Notes: generated by a model not told the origin, from the sequence alone. 64,000 nucleotides of DNA from Bradyrhizobium sp. 141 (GCF_023074055.1 NZ_JADPKR010000103.1:1-64000), one strand, 5' to 3'. Shown: positions 26,069 to 34,814, numbered from the stretch's first letter. Numbers and translations are program-made.

Positions 26069-27175
26069 TCACCTTCCGCTCGTCGCTTCCAGGCCGCGGC
26101 TATAGCGCGACATCGCGAAGCAGAAGACGAAATAGATCGCAGCGACGAAGATGTAGACCTCGACCGAGAACTGCTGCCACGCGGGATCGATGATCGCGGT
26201 CTTCGCCGTCGTCAGCAGGTCGAAGATGCCGATGATGAGAACAAGGCTGGTATCCTTGAAGAAGGCGATGAAGGTATTGACCAGCGGCGGAATGACATGG
26301 CGGATCGCCTGCGGCAGGACGATCAGCCGGTTCTTGCGCCAGTAGGACAGCCCGAGCGCATCCGCAGCCTCGTATTGTCCGCGCGGCACGGCCTGGAGGC
26401 CGCCGCGGATGACCTCGGCAAGGTAGGCGCCCGCGAACAGGATGATCGCGATCTGCGCCCGCAAGAGCTTGTCGATGTTGAAGCCGGCAGGCATGAACAG
26501 CGGAAACATCACGCTCGCCATGAACAACAGGCTCACCAGCGGCACGCCGCGGATCAGCTCGACATAGAGCACGCTGAGCGAGCGGATCGCCGGCAGCTTT
26601 GAGCGCCGGCCGAGTGCGACGAGGATGCCGAGCGGAAACCCGAAAGCCAATCCGAACGTCGCCAGGATCAGGGTCACCGGCAGACCGCCCCAGCGATCCT
26701 GCGAGACGAAGGCGAGCCCGAACACGCCGCCCCACATCAGCACGCTGATCAGCGCGAGCGCACCGATCCAGAGAAGGACCAGTTCGCGCCGCCACAGGGC
26801 GCGGCGGGTGGAGAGATAGAACAGCGCGATGAACAGCAGCACCGACAACGCCGGCCGCCACTGCTCGTCGAATGGATAGGTGCCGAACAGGATGAAGCGG
26901 TACTTTTCGGGAATTATCGCCCAACAGGCGCCGACGCCACGCGCCGCCCGGCAGGCACTGGAATCGTTCGCTGGGGTCAGCCACACTGCATTCGCGATGC
27001 CCCACTGAGCGAAGCTGAAGATGCCCTTGGCGAGCACCGCCAGCAGCACGACCGAGAGGATGCCATTCGGGATCGACGAGAACAGATTGGTGCGCAGCCA
27101 TCGCAACACCGGGTTGCCGATCTGCGGGCGGCGGGCGGCGCGCGGTGTGTCCGGACTATCGGCGATCACAGTCAT
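26069..27175 (-). CDS. Amino-acid ABC transporter permease (AapM-like)
   Basis: A 368-residue polar amino-acid permease of the His/Glu/Gln family. Long N-terminal membrane region followed by the permease core with the ATPase-contact motif EAADALGLSYWRKNRLIVLPQA. The long insert before the core is characteristic of AapM rather than shorter HisM-type proteins. The start at 27175 lies 2 bases after the AapQ-like stop, so the two are co-translated. No ATP-binding gene follows; the amidase gene converges instead. Confidence 0.92.
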   Translation of the reverse strand: MTVIADSPDTPRAARRPQIGNPVLRWLRTNLFSSIPNGILSVVLLAVLAKGIFSFAQWGIANAVWLTPANDSSACRAARGVGACWAIIPEKYRFILFGTYPFDEQWRPALSVLLFIALFYLSTRRALWRRELVLLWIGALALISVLMWGGVFGLAFVSQDRWGGLPVTLILATFGLAFGFPLGILVALGRRSKLPAIRSLSVLYVELIRGVPLVSLLFMASVMFPLFMPAGFNIDKLLRAQIAIILFAGAYLAEVIRGGLQAVPRGQYEAADALGLSYWRKNRLIVLPQAIRHVIPPLVNTFIAFFKDTSLVLIIGIFDLLTTAKTAIIDPAWQQFSVEVYIFVAAIYFVFCFAMSRYSRGLEATSGR

Positions 27176-27177
27176 GA

Positions 27178-28365
27178 TCAGCGCTCCACCAGCGCGATGC
27201 GCGCATTGTACCAGTTCATGAAGAAGCTGATGGAAAGGCTGATGGTCAGGAACACCGCCATGATCAGCGCGATGGCCTCGATCGCCTGCCCGGTCTGGTT
27301 CAGCGTGGTGTTGGCGATCGAAACCACGTCCTGATAGCCGATCGCGACCGCGAGCGAGGAATTCTTGGTCAGGTTGAGATACTGGCTCGTCATCGGCGGC
27401 ACGATGACGCGTAGCGCCTGCGGCAGGATGATCTGTCGCAGCATGAAGCTGCGGCGCAGGCCAAGCGCATTGGCGGCGTCCCACTGTCCGCGCGGCACGG
27501 ACTGGATGCCGCTGCGAACGATCTCGGCAATGAAGGCCGAGGTGTAGGTGACGAGCGCGATCAGCAGCGCGAAGTATTCCGGCGCGAGTGTCAGTCCCCC
27601 GACGAAGTTGAAGCCGCGCAGCTCCGGCCATTCGACCTTCCAGGACACGCCGAGCAGCACGGACATCATCGCGGGCAACGCGACGATCAGGGCAAGCGCA
27701 AACGGCCAGGCTGGGCGCGGCTTGCCGTCGCGCATCTGCTGCGCGATGAGCCGCCTCCTGACGAGATAGAACACGACAAACCCGAGCACGGCGGTGCCGA
27801 GCACCCAGAGTTGCAGCGGGCCAAGCGGAACTGCCGGCAGGATCAGGCCGCGATTGGAGAGGAACACGCCCTCGATCGGCCGCCATGCCGCGCGCGCGGC
27901 CGGCAGCGCCTGCATCAGCACATACCAGAACAGGAGTTGAAGCAGCAGCGGGATATCGCGGAGCGTTTCGACATAGACGGCGGCAAGTCGTGACAGCAGC
28001 CAGTTGGCCGACAGTCGCGAGATGCCGATCAGCGTTCCCAGGATGGTCGCGAGCACGATCCCGATCACGGCGACGCGCAGGGTGTTGCCGACCCCGACGA
28101 CGAAGGCCCAGAGATACGTGTCTCTCGGATTATAGGCGAACAGGCTGTCGGCGATGGGCATGCCGGCCTCGCGGCCGAGGAAGGCAAAGCCGGTCGTGAT
28201 GCGACGAGCCGAGAGGTTGGTGACGGTGTTGGACCAGAGGAAGCCGATCACCGCGAGCGCAATGCCGACGACCAGCACCTGCCAGAACAGGCCTTGGAGC
28301 TCGCGGCGTCCCCACGCGCCGAACAGGCGGCGGCGCGGCGGCGGTCTCGGAGCGTCCGTGGTCAC
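27178..28365 (-). CDS. Amino-acid ABC transporter permease (AapQ-like)
   Basis: A 395-residue permease with about eight hydrophobic segments. The motif QWDAANALGLRRSFMLRQIILPQALR is split here as QWDAANALGLRR followed by IILPQALR, and it marks the loop that docks the ATPase. The start codon is GTG at 28365 with only a weak ribosome binding site. It heads a two-gene permease operon that is divergent from the RpiR regulator across 87 bases, so RpiR control is likely. The matching binding-protein gene lies 2.3 kb away on the other strand. Confidence 0.92.
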   Translation of the reverse strand: MTTDAPRPPPRRRLFGAWGRRELQGLFWQVLVVGIALAVIGFLWSNTVTNLSARRITTGFAFLGREAGMPIADSLFAYNPRDTYLWAFVVGVGNTLRVAVIGIVLATILGTLIGISRLSANWLLSRLAAVYVETLRDIPLLLQLLFWYVLMQALPAARAAWRPIEGVFLSNRGLILPAVPLGPLQLWVLGTAVLGFVVFYLVRRRLIAQQMRDGKPRPAWPFALALIVALPAMMSVLLGVSWKVEWPELRGFNFVGGLTLAPEYFALLIALVTYTSAFIAEIVRSGIQSVPRGQWDAANALGLRRSFMLRQIILPQALRVIVPPMTSQYLNLTKNSSLAVAIGYQDVVSIANTTLNQTGQAIEAIALIMAVFLTISLSISFFMNWYNARIALVER

Positions 28366-28415
28366 AGCGCAAAAATCCTTCCCAACAGCGACGATTTCCG
28401 GCAGCGCACGTCAAC

Positions 28416-28453
28416 TGTTGCACCGATCTCCATTTCATGCAACAAATGTTTCA
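28416..28453. promoter_or_regulatory. Candidate RpiR-type operator
   Basis: TGTTGCA at 28416-28422 and TGCAACA at 28438-28444 form a perfect inverted pair with a 15-base spacer. The second arm also starts a near-palindrome, TGCAACA-AA-TGTTTCA at 28438-28453, that reaches the A of the RpiR start codon. Location between the permease operon and the regulator gene fits a shared operator with autoregulation. Confidence 0.6.
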
Positions 28454-29325
28454 TGGCCGAGCCCGCGAAATCCTCGCCGCTGAGCGAACTGCGCATTGCA
28501 TTGCCATCGCTCCCGATGCGGCTGCAGCAAGTCGGACGTTTCGTCGCCGCCAACGATTACGACGCCACCACCCGTTCGATGCGCGACCTCGCAGCGGAAG
28601 CGGGCGCCGATCCTGCCGCGTTCACGCGCCTCGCCAAGGCGATCGGCTATTCGGGCTGGGACGAATTGCGCGCGGCACTGACCGAGGCGCGGCGACCATC
28701 GCAGACTTCGCCATTCTCCGGCCGCGCCAAGAGCCACCTGCACGGCCCGAATTCCGATGTCGCGCTCGTCACCGACAAGCTCGTGGCCGAGGCCGCCGGC
28801 CTTCCGCGAATCCCGGCACAGCCGATCGCGGAAGCCGCCCGCGCGCTGCACGACGCAAAGCGGATCTGGATCGCGGGTTATCGTAGCTGCCGCAGCGTCG
28901 CGGAACTTCTGAACTACGAGCTGAGACTATTCCGGCCCGAGCAGGTGCAGCTCGTCGGCGCATCCGGTCCCGACGATCTCGATCTCGGCGCGTTCCGTCC
29001 TGGCGAAGCCGTCATTGTCGTCGGCTTCCTGCCTTACACACATGCAAGCGTCCGCGTCGCGCAGGCCGCTCATCGCAGCGGCGCAACCCTGATCGCGATT
29101 GCGGACAGCCTCGCCGCACCGATGGCCGAGGGCGCGGACCACGTGCTGCTGTTCGAGGCGGCCTCCTCTCCCGGCTTCTTCCCGAGTCTCACCGGCGCGA
29201 TCGCGATCGCGCAGTCGCTGGCCGCAGTGACGTTCTCGCTCGGCGGTGTCGTCGCGAAGAAGCGCCTGGAGAATACCGAGGCGCGGCTCACTGCTGCCTC
29301 CACCTACGTTTCAGAGAAAGGTTGA
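28453..29325 (+). CDS. MurR/RpiR family transcriptional regulator
   Basis: A 290-residue regulator with an N-terminal helix-turn-helix (about residues 20-75, SMRDLAAEAGADPAAFTRLAKAIG split across the recognition helix) and a SIS sugar-phosphate-type effector domain (about 120-250: IWIAGYRSCRSVAELLNYEL). The ATG at 28453 has no evident ribosome binding site and overlaps a candidate operator. It is followed 3 bases later by the aminotransferase gene. RpiR-type regulators are common next to amino-acid and amino-sugar catabolic genes; the effector here is unknown. Confidence 0.88.
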   Translation: MAEPAKSSPLSELRIALPSLPMRLQQVGRFVAANDYDATTRSMRDLAAEAGADPAAFTRLAKAIGYSGWDELRAALTEARRPSQTSPFSGRAKSHLHGPNSDVALVTDKLVAEAAGLPRIPAQPIAEAARALHDAKRIWIAGYRSCRSVAELLNYELRLFRPEQVQLVGASGPDDLDLGAFRPGEAVIVVGFLPYTHASVRVAQAAHRSGATLIAIADSLAAPMAEGADHVLLFEAASSPGFFPSLTGAIAIAQSLAAVTFSLGGVVAKKRLENTEARLTAASTYVSEKG

Positions 29326-29328
29326 TCC

Positions 29329-30678
29329 ATGGCCGCCCGCACCAGCCGCGTGCTGCACCGCTCGCTCCGCGAAACGCCGCCCAAGGCGATCGGCGGCGAA
29401 GGCGTCTATCTGTTCGCAGAAGATGGACGGCGCGTGATCGACGCCTCCGGCGGCGCGGCCGTCTCATGCCTCGGCCATCAGCATCCCCGCGTGATCGCGG
29501 CGATGGCGAAGCAGGCTTCGACGCTGGCCTATGCCCACACGGCATTCTTCTCGTCGGAGCCGGCAGAGGCGCTGGCCGAAACGCTGGTCGGGCAGGAGCC
29601 GGGCGGCCTCGCCTACGCCTATTTCGTGAGCGGCGGATCGGAGGCGATCGAAGCCAGCATCAAGCTCGCTCGGCAATATTTCATCGAGCGCGGCGAACCA
29701 CAACGACAGCACTTCATCGCGCGGCGACAGAGCTACCACGGCAACACACTTGGCGCGCTCGCCGCCGGCGGCAACGCCTGGCGACGCGCGCCCTATGCGC
29801 CGCTGCTCTCGGCCGCCTTCAGCCATGTGACGCCGGCCTTTGCCTATCACGACAAGCACGACGGTGAATCCGATGCGCAATTCGTGGCACGGTTGGCCGC
29901 CGAGTTGGAATCCGAGTTCCAGCGGCGTGGCCCCGATACCGTGGCGGCGTTCCTCGCCGAGCCGGTCGTCGGCGCCACCGCCGGCGCCGTGGCGGCACCG
30001 GACGGCTACTTCAGGGCCGTGCGCGAGATCTGCGACCGCCACGGTGCGCTGCTCATCCTCGACGAGGTCATGTGTGGCATGGGCCGCACGGGCACCACGC
30101 ACGCCTGGGAGCAGGAAGGCATCGCGCCTGATATCCAGGCCATCGCAAAGGGGCTCGGCGGCGGCTATCAGCCGATCGGCGCGATGCTCGCGAGCGGCAA
30201 GATCATCGACACCATCCGCGCCGGCTCTGGCGCCTTTCAGCACGGTCATACTTATCTCGCGCATCCCCTCGCCTGCGCAGCCGCTTTGGCGGTGCAGGAG
30301 GTGATCCGCGAGGATCGCCTGCTCGACCGCGTGAGGGAGCGCGGCAAGCAGCTCGAACAGCGCCTGACCGAGCGCTTCGGCAATCATCGCCATGTCGGCG
30401 ACATCAGGGGCCGCGGCCTATTCTGGGCGATCGAGCTGGTCGCCGATCGCGCCAGCCGCACCTCGTTCGATCCCGCGCTCAGGCTCAATCAGAAGATCAA
30501 GGCGGAGGCCTTCGCCAATGGGCTCGGCTGCTATCCGGGCGGCGGCACCGTGGACGGGGTGCGCGGCGACCATGTGCTGCTGGCGCCGCCCTATATCGCC
30601 TCCGCGGACGAGATCGACTTGATCGTCGACAAGCTCGGCACGGCCGTCGACAACGTGTTGCGTAGTGTCAATCACTGA
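29329..30678 (+). CDS. Class III aminotransferase
   Basis: A 449-residue PLP-dependent aminotransferase of the class III (omega-amino acid or acetylornithine) family. The PLP lysine is K274 in AIAKGLGGGYQPIGAM; the cofactor-contact motifs FVSGGSEAIEASIKLARQY, RRQSYHGNTLGAL and LILDEVMCGMGRTG are intact. It starts 3 bases after the regulator stop and is followed by the binding-protein gene 12 bases on, forming RpiR-aminotransferase-binding protein in one unit. The amino donor is unknown, but co-transcription with an amino-acid importer component suggests it acts on the imported compound. Confidence 0.92.
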   Translation: MAARTSRVLHRSLRETPPKAIGGEGVYLFAEDGRRVIDASGGAAVSCLGHQHPRVIAAMAKQASTLAYAHTAFFSSEPAEALAETLVGQEPGGLAYAYFVSGGSEAIEASIKLARQYFIERGEPQRQHFIARRQSYHGNTLGALAAGGNAWRRAPYAPLLSAAFSHVTPAFAYHDKHDGESDAQFVARLAAELESEFQRRGPDTVAAFLAEPVVGATAGAVAAPDGYFRAVREICDRHGALLILDEVMCGMGRTGTTHAWEQEGIAPDIQAIAKGLGGGYQPIGAMLASGKIIDTIRAGSGAFQHGHTYLAHPLACAAALAVQEVIREDRLLDRVRERGKQLEQRLTERFGNHRHVGDIRGRGLFWAIELVADRASRTSFDPALRLNQKIKAEAFANGLGCYPGGGTVDGVRGDHVLLAPPYIASADEIDLIVDKLGTAVDNVLRSVNH

Positions 30679-30690
30679 GGGGAGAGTAGC

Positions 30691-31704
30691 ATGATGAGGA
30701 AAGTGGTTATCGCAGCGAGCATGCTCGCGGCATCGACGGCTGTCGCGTCGGCGGCAACGCTCGACACGGTGAAGAGCCGTGGCACGCTGGTGTGCGGCGT
30801 CAGTGCCGGCTTTGCCGGCTTCTCGGCGCCGGACTCGCAAGGCAACTACCGGGGTCTCGACGTCGACTATTGCCGTGCGCTCGCCGCCGGCGTGCTGGGT
30901 GACGCCAGCAAGGTGCGCTACGTCTCGCTGACCGCGCAGAACCGCTTCACCGCCCTGCAATCGGGCGAGATCGACGTGCTCTACCGCAACTCGACGCAGA
31001 CATACTTGCGCGGTGTGACGCTGGGCTTGCGGCAAGGCCCGATCAACTTCTACGACGGTCAGGGCTTCGTCGTGAAGAAGGATCTGGGCGTAAAAGAGAT
31101 CAAGGATCTCAAAGGCGCCACCGTCTGCGTGGCTCAGGGCACCACGCACGAAGTCACGCTCGGCGATTACGGCCGCGCCAACGGCATCGACTGGAAGCCG
31201 CTGGTGTTCGACCGCGTCGACACCATGTATCAGACCTTCTTCGGCGGCCGCTGCGATGCGATGACCCAGGACGCCTCCGCGCTCGCCGGCGCCGTGACGA
31301 CCGCCGCGCCGAACCCGGCCGACTACGTCGTGCTGCCGCAGACCATCAGCAAGGAGCCGCTCGGCCCCTTCACCCGCAACGGTGACGAGGTCTGGAGCGA
31401 CATCATCACCTGGCTGCATTACGGCCTGATCGAGGCCGAAGAGCTCGGCGTCACGCAAGGCAATGTCGACGAGATGGCGAAATCGCAGACGCCGGCGATC
31501 CAGCGCCTGTTAGGCGCCTCCGGCGATCTCGGCTCCCGGCTCGGGCTCGACAACAAATGGCTGGTGACCGCGATCAAGGCCACCGGCAATTACGGCGAGA
31601 TCTACGAGCGCAACGTCGGCAAGGCGAGCCCGCTCAAGCTCGACCGCGGCCTCAACGGCCTCTGGAGCAAGGGCGGCTTGATGTACGCGGTGCCGTTCAA
31701 GTAA
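30691..31704 (+). CDS. Amino-acid ABC transporter substrate-binding protein (AapJ-like)
   Basis: A 337-residue periplasmic binding protein. A Sec signal peptide (MMRKVVIAASMLAASTAV, cleavage after VASA near residue 22) precedes LDTVKSRGTLVCGVSAGFAGF. Family landmarks include LQSGEIDVLYRNST, FYDGQGFVVKKDLG, TISKEPLGPFTRNGDEVWSD and the NVGKASPLKLDRGLN tail of the AapJ subfamily. GGGGAGAG precedes the ATG; a second ATG follows at once. It would serve the AapQM-like permeases encoded on the opposite strand at 26-28 kb. Confidence 0.92.
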   Translation: MMRKVVIAASMLAASTAVASAATLDTVKSRGTLVCGVSAGFAGFSAPDSQGNYRGLDVDYCRALAAGVLGDASKVRYVSLTAQNRFTALQSGEIDVLYRNSTQTYLRGVTLGLRQGPINFYDGQGFVVKKDLGVKEIKDLKGATVCVAQGTTHEVTLGDYGRANGIDWKPLVFDRVDTMYQTFFGGRCDAMTQDASALAGAVTTAAPNPADYVVLPQTISKEPLGPFTRNGDEVWSDIITWLHYGLIEAEELGVTQGNVDEMAKSQTPAIQRLLGASGDLGSRLGLDNKWLVTAIKATGNYGEIYERNVGKASPLKLDRGLNGLWSKGGLMYAVPFK

Positions 31705-31711
31705 ACGTCTC

Positions 31712-31854
31712 GCGTGTCCCGGACGCGCTGCAGCTCCCGGCGAGGCGAAGCATCGTGCGGTCCGCTGCTGCGCGGAGCCGGGACCCAGCGGCCACGATGG
31801 GCCCCGGCTCTGCAGCGCAATACTCCGCATTGCGCTGCGTCCGGGGCACGAGAC
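31712..31854. repeat. Intergenic palindromic repeat, family B
   Basis: GTGTCCCGGACGCGCTGCAG at the left mirrors GCTGCGTCCGGGGCACGAG at the right, with inner GCCGGGACCC and GGGCCCCGGC pairing. It fills the spacer between the AapJ-like gene and the racemase-like gene. Confidence 0.88.
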
Positions 31855-31874
31855 CTAGCAGGTAATCACCTCCA

Positions 31875-32525
31875 ATGACGACGCCCCCTCGCATCGCCCT
31901 CATCCACGCCCTCAAACATTCCATCGCCCCGATCGAGGCCGCGTTTGCGAAGGCGTGGCCGGAGGCGCGGCTGATGAACCTGCTCGACGACAGCCTGTCG
32001 GCGGATCTGGCCCGCAACGGCGCCCTCAACGATGCCATGACCGAGCGTTTCCTTGCGCTCGGCGACTATGCGGCGGCGACCGGAGCGAACGGGATCCTGT
32101 TTACCTGCTCGGCATTCGGACCTTGCATCGAGGCCGTCGCACGCGCGCATGCGCCAATGCCGGTGCTGAAGCCGAACGAAGCGATGATCGAACGCGCGGT
32201 GAAGATGGGCAGGCGCATCGGCCTGCTTTCCACCTTCCCGCCGACCCTGGCCTCGATGCCGCCGGAGTTTCCGGCCTCGGTCCAGGTGGTGCCGAAGCTT
32301 GCCGAGGGCGCGCTGGCGGCGCTCGATCGGGGCGACCGCGCCACGCACGACCGGCTGATCGTCGAAGCGTCGAAGGACCTGCGCGATTGCGACGTCATCG
32401 CGCTGGCGCAGTTCAGCATCGCAGCGACGGCACCGTCGGTCGCAGACATGACCGGACGTCCCGTTGTGACCACGCCAGACAGTGCGGTCGACAAATTGAT
32501 GGCGATGTTGGGGTTGAAGGCTTAG
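31875..32525 (+). CDS. Asp/Glu/hydantoin racemase-like protein with one catalytic Cys
   Basis: A 216-residue protein of the aspartate/glutamate/hydantoin racemase superfamily. The first catalytic cysteine is present (C78 in ILFTCSAFGPC). The second, normally in a motif near residue 180, is replaced by Q179 in IALAQFSIA. Two-base racemisation would need both, so it may instead be a decarboxylase or isomerase like single-cysteine relatives such as arylmalonate decarboxylase. It follows the AapJ-like gene beyond repeat B and converges on the TetR gene, overlapping its end by 4 bases. Confidence 0.85.
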   Translation: MTTPPRIALIHALKHSIAPIEAAFAKAWPEARLMNLLDDSLSADLARNGALNDAMTERFLALGDYAAATGANGILFTCSAFGPCIEAVARAHAPMPVLKPNEAMIERAVKMGRRIGLLSTFPPTLASMPPEFPASVQVVPKLAEGALAALDRGDRATHDRLIVEASKDLRDCDVIALAQFSIAATAPSVADMTGRPVVTTPDSAVDKLMAMLGLKA

Positions 32526-33169
32526 GGACCCGTTGTCTTTCGACGCCGCGCGCCCTTGATCGCGGCCGCGAGCGCGGCTTTCGTTTCGCTGACGAAATCC
32601 TCGACCAGCTCCTCGCGCGTGGCGTGGGCGGCCTCGCCGGTGAACAGGCCCTGCTCGGCCAGCATCACCACGCCGTGCAGCGCCGCCCAGATCTTGAGCG
32701 CTTGCCGTTCGCGCAAATAGCCGACCGCCGGAGCTTCCAGGGCTTCGATCACGAGCGAAAAGGTCTCGCGCGTGGCCTCGTGCAGCTCGCTGCCCTTGGC
32801 CGCGCATGAGACGGTGCGCGACGCAAACATCAAGCGGTAGATGCCGTTGCGGCGCAGACCGAAATCGAGGGTAACCTGCGCCAGCCGCGACAGCTTTGAT
32901 TGCTTCGACGTCCCAGCCATCGCCTCGCGCATGATCGCGCTGAGCTGCCGGAACGCTTCCGCCGTCACCGCGGCAAGCAGCGCCTCGCGATCGGCAAAGT
33001 GCCGATACGGCGCCGGCTGAGAGACGCCGAGCTGCTTGGCCAGGGCCTTGATGCTGATCGCCTCGGCGCCGCCCTGCTCCGCCTCGCGCAGCGCGGCCTT
33101 GATCAGCGCGGCGCGGAGATCGCCATGGTGGTAGGTGTTCTCGGGCTTGCGAGCGAGTTGGGAGCGCAT
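32522..33169 (-). CDS. TetR family transcriptional regulator
   Basis: A 215-residue TetR-type regulator. The helix-turn-helix lies at about residues 15-65 (HHGDLRAALIKAALREAE, then IKALAKQLGVSQPAPYRHF), followed by a TetR C-terminal dimer and ligand domain. The ATG at 33169 is chosen because an upstream in-frame start would add about 50 residues not seen in the family. It is divergent from the ferredoxin-P450 operon, and an inverted repeat overlaps that operon's -35 box, so repression of the P450 operon is the likely role. Confidence 0.9.
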   Translation of the reverse strand: MRSQLARKPENTYHHGDLRAALIKAALREAEQGGAEAISIKALAKQLGVSQPAPYRHFADREALLAAVTAEAFRQLSAIMREAMAGTSKQSKLSRLAQVTLDFGLRRNGIYRLMFASRTVSCAAKGSELHEATRETFSLVIEALEAPAVGYLRERQALKIWAALHGVVMLAEQGLFTGEAAHATREELVEDFVSETKAALAAAIKGARRRKTTGP

Positions 33170-33196
33170 GTTGTGGCCAAGCCTATAAGTTTGCGC

Positions 33197-33226
33197 TTGA
33201 CAGGGGAAGCCTGTCGCGAATGTAAT
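33197..33226 (+). promoter_or_regulatory. Sigma-70-type promoter with overlapping inverted repeat
   Basis: TTGACA at 33197-33202 and TGTAAT at 33221-33226 are spaced by 18 bases, a good vegetative promoter for the ferredoxin-P450 operon. GACAGG (33199-33204) and CCTGTC (33210-33215) form a perfect inverted repeat with a 5-base spacer over the -35 box, a likely site for the divergently encoded TetR protein. Confidence 0.7.
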
Positions 33227-33323
33227 AGCATATAACTTAGAAGAAGCGGCGAATGCCGCCGACAATGTCGACAAGAGGAACGCGCCGCCTTCGAGCCGCG
33301 TGCATACGACCGAGGAAACCGCC

Positions 33324-33533
33324 ATGACAGAGCGATTGAGGGTTCACGTCGATCCCGACAAATGCCAGGGCCACGCGCGTTGTAAGGCTCTCGCGCCCGA
33401 GCTGTTCGACCTCGACGAATACGGCAATGCGCACGAAGCCGGCGACGGCATCGTCCCGCCGGGCCTGGAAGACAAGGCCTGGCTTGCCAAATCCAATTGC
33501 CCGGAAATCGCAATCGACGTGATCGAGGAGTAG
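33324..33533 (+). CDS. Ferredoxin, [3Fe-4S]-type
   Basis: A 69-residue ferredoxin of the P450-partner type. The cluster ligands are C14, C20 and C59 (CQGHARC and SNCPEIA); the usual second cysteine is H17, as expected for a three-cysteine cluster protein. It would pass electrons to the P450 encoded 60 bases downstream. No ferredoxin reductase gene is adjacent, so the reductase must come from elsewhere. It is the first gene after the promoter at 33197. Confidence 0.92.
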   Translation: MTERLRVHVDPDKCQGHARCKALAPELFDLDEYGNAHEAGDGIVPPGLEDKAWLAKSNCPEIAIDVIEE

Positions 33534-33593
33534 CGCGGCCTTCCTGTGTGCCCGCCTGCGCGATTCGATTACCAGTTGGAGGATTCCCCCGAC

Positions 33594-34814
33594 ATGTCCG
33601 ACGTCAACCAGCCTGTCGCCCATCCGCCCGTCACCGACTGGGTCAACGATTTCGACCACACCGATCCGCAGTGGACGGAAGACCCGTTCCCGATCTGGGA
33701 CGAGCTGCGCGCCGCGAGCCCGGTCGTGCACACCGAGCGCTTTCTCGGCTGCTACATGCCGACGACCTACGAGGCTGTGCGCGAGATCGCCAACGACACC
33801 GAGCATTTCTCCTCACGCCGCATCATCGTGCGCGACGTTCGTCCAGAGGTCGCGAGGAACGCCGCTCCGCCGATCACCTCGGATCCGCCCGTGCACAAGC
33901 CGGCCAAGCAGTTGTTGCTGCCGCCGTTCACGCCGGATGCGATGAAGAAGCTGGAACCGCGGATGCGCGCGATCTGCAACGAGCTGATCGACGGCTTCAT
34001 CGCCGACGGCAAGGTCGACGCCGCGGCGCGCTACAGCAAATACATCCCGGTTCGAGCCATCGCGCATATGCTGGGCATTCCCGAGAGCGACGGCGATCTC
34101 TTCATCCGCTGGATCCACATGATCCTGGAGCTCGGCATCAAGGACGAGAGCAAGCTGCTCGAGGCCGTGCATGAGATGAGCGCCTATTTCAGCGCGCATA
34201 TCGAGGAGCGCAAGAACAAGCCGACCAACGATCTCATCTCCTACCTGATGAAAGCCAGGGACAAGGAAGGCAACCCGCTCGAAGACTCGCACGTCCTTGG
34301 CTCGCTACGCCTGCTTCTGATCGCCGGCATCGACACCACCTGGAGCGCGATCGGTTCCTCGCTCTGGCATCTTGCGAAGACGCCGGCCGACCGCGAGCGG
34401 CTGATCGCCGAGCCCGCACTGATCCCGACCGCTGTGGAGGAGTTGCTGCGCGCCTACTCGCCGGTGACGATGGCCCGCGAGGTGGTGAAGGAGACGACGA
34501 TCTCGGGCTGCCCGGTCAAGGCGGGCAACATGGTGCTGCTGTCCTTCCCAGCCGCGAACCGCGATCCCAAGATGTTTCCGGATGCTGACAAAGTCGTGAT
34601 CGACCGGCGCGAGAATCGCCACGCCGCCTTCGGCCTCGGCATTCACCGCTGCGTCGGTTCCAACCTGGCGCGCATGGAGATGCAGGTTGCGCTGGAGGAA
34701 TGGCTGAAGCGCATTCCAGATTTCCGGCTCGATCCGGCAGGCACGGTGACCTGGTCGCAGGGCACGGTACGAGGCCCGCGCCAGTTGCCATTTTTGCTCG
34801 GAAAGGCGATGTAG
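33594..34814 (+). CDS. Cytochrome P450
   Basis: A 406-residue soluble bacterial (class I) P450. The oxygen-activation motif AGIDTT is at 244-249, the ExxR pair at 283-286 and the haem-binding loop FGLGIHRCVG at 346-355 with Cys353 as the thiolate ligand. An AGTTGGAGGA ribosome binding site precedes the ATG at 33594. It follows its probable ferredoxin partner and precedes an MHS-family permease gene, a layout that suggests import and hydroxylation of a small acid. The CYP family was not assigned by eye; the substrate is unknown. Confidence 0.94.
   Translation: MSDVNQPVAHPPVTDWVNDFDHTDPQWTEDPFPIWDELRAASPVVHTERFLGCYMPTTYEAVREIANDTEHFSSRRIIVRDVRPEVARNAAPPITSDPPVHKPAKQLLLPPFTPDAMKKLEPRMRAICNELIDGFIADGKVDAAARYSKYIPVRAIAHMLGIPESDGDLFIRWIHMILELGIKDESKLLEAVHEMSAYFSAHIEERKNKPTNDLISYLMKARDKEGNPLEDSHVLGSLRLLLIAGIDTTWSAIGSSLWHLAKTPADRERLIAEPALIPTAVEELLRAYSPVTMAREVVKETTISGCPVKAGNMVLLSFPAANRDPKMFPDADKVVIDRRENRHAAFGLGIHRCVGSNLARMEMQVALEEWLKRIPDFRLDPAGTVTWSQGTVRGPRQLPFLLGKAM

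Noticed and set aside
33324..33533. Ferredoxin with a missing cysteine as a broken gene
   Set aside because: H17 replacing the second cysteine is normal for three-cysteine [3Fe-4S] ferredoxins that serve P450s.
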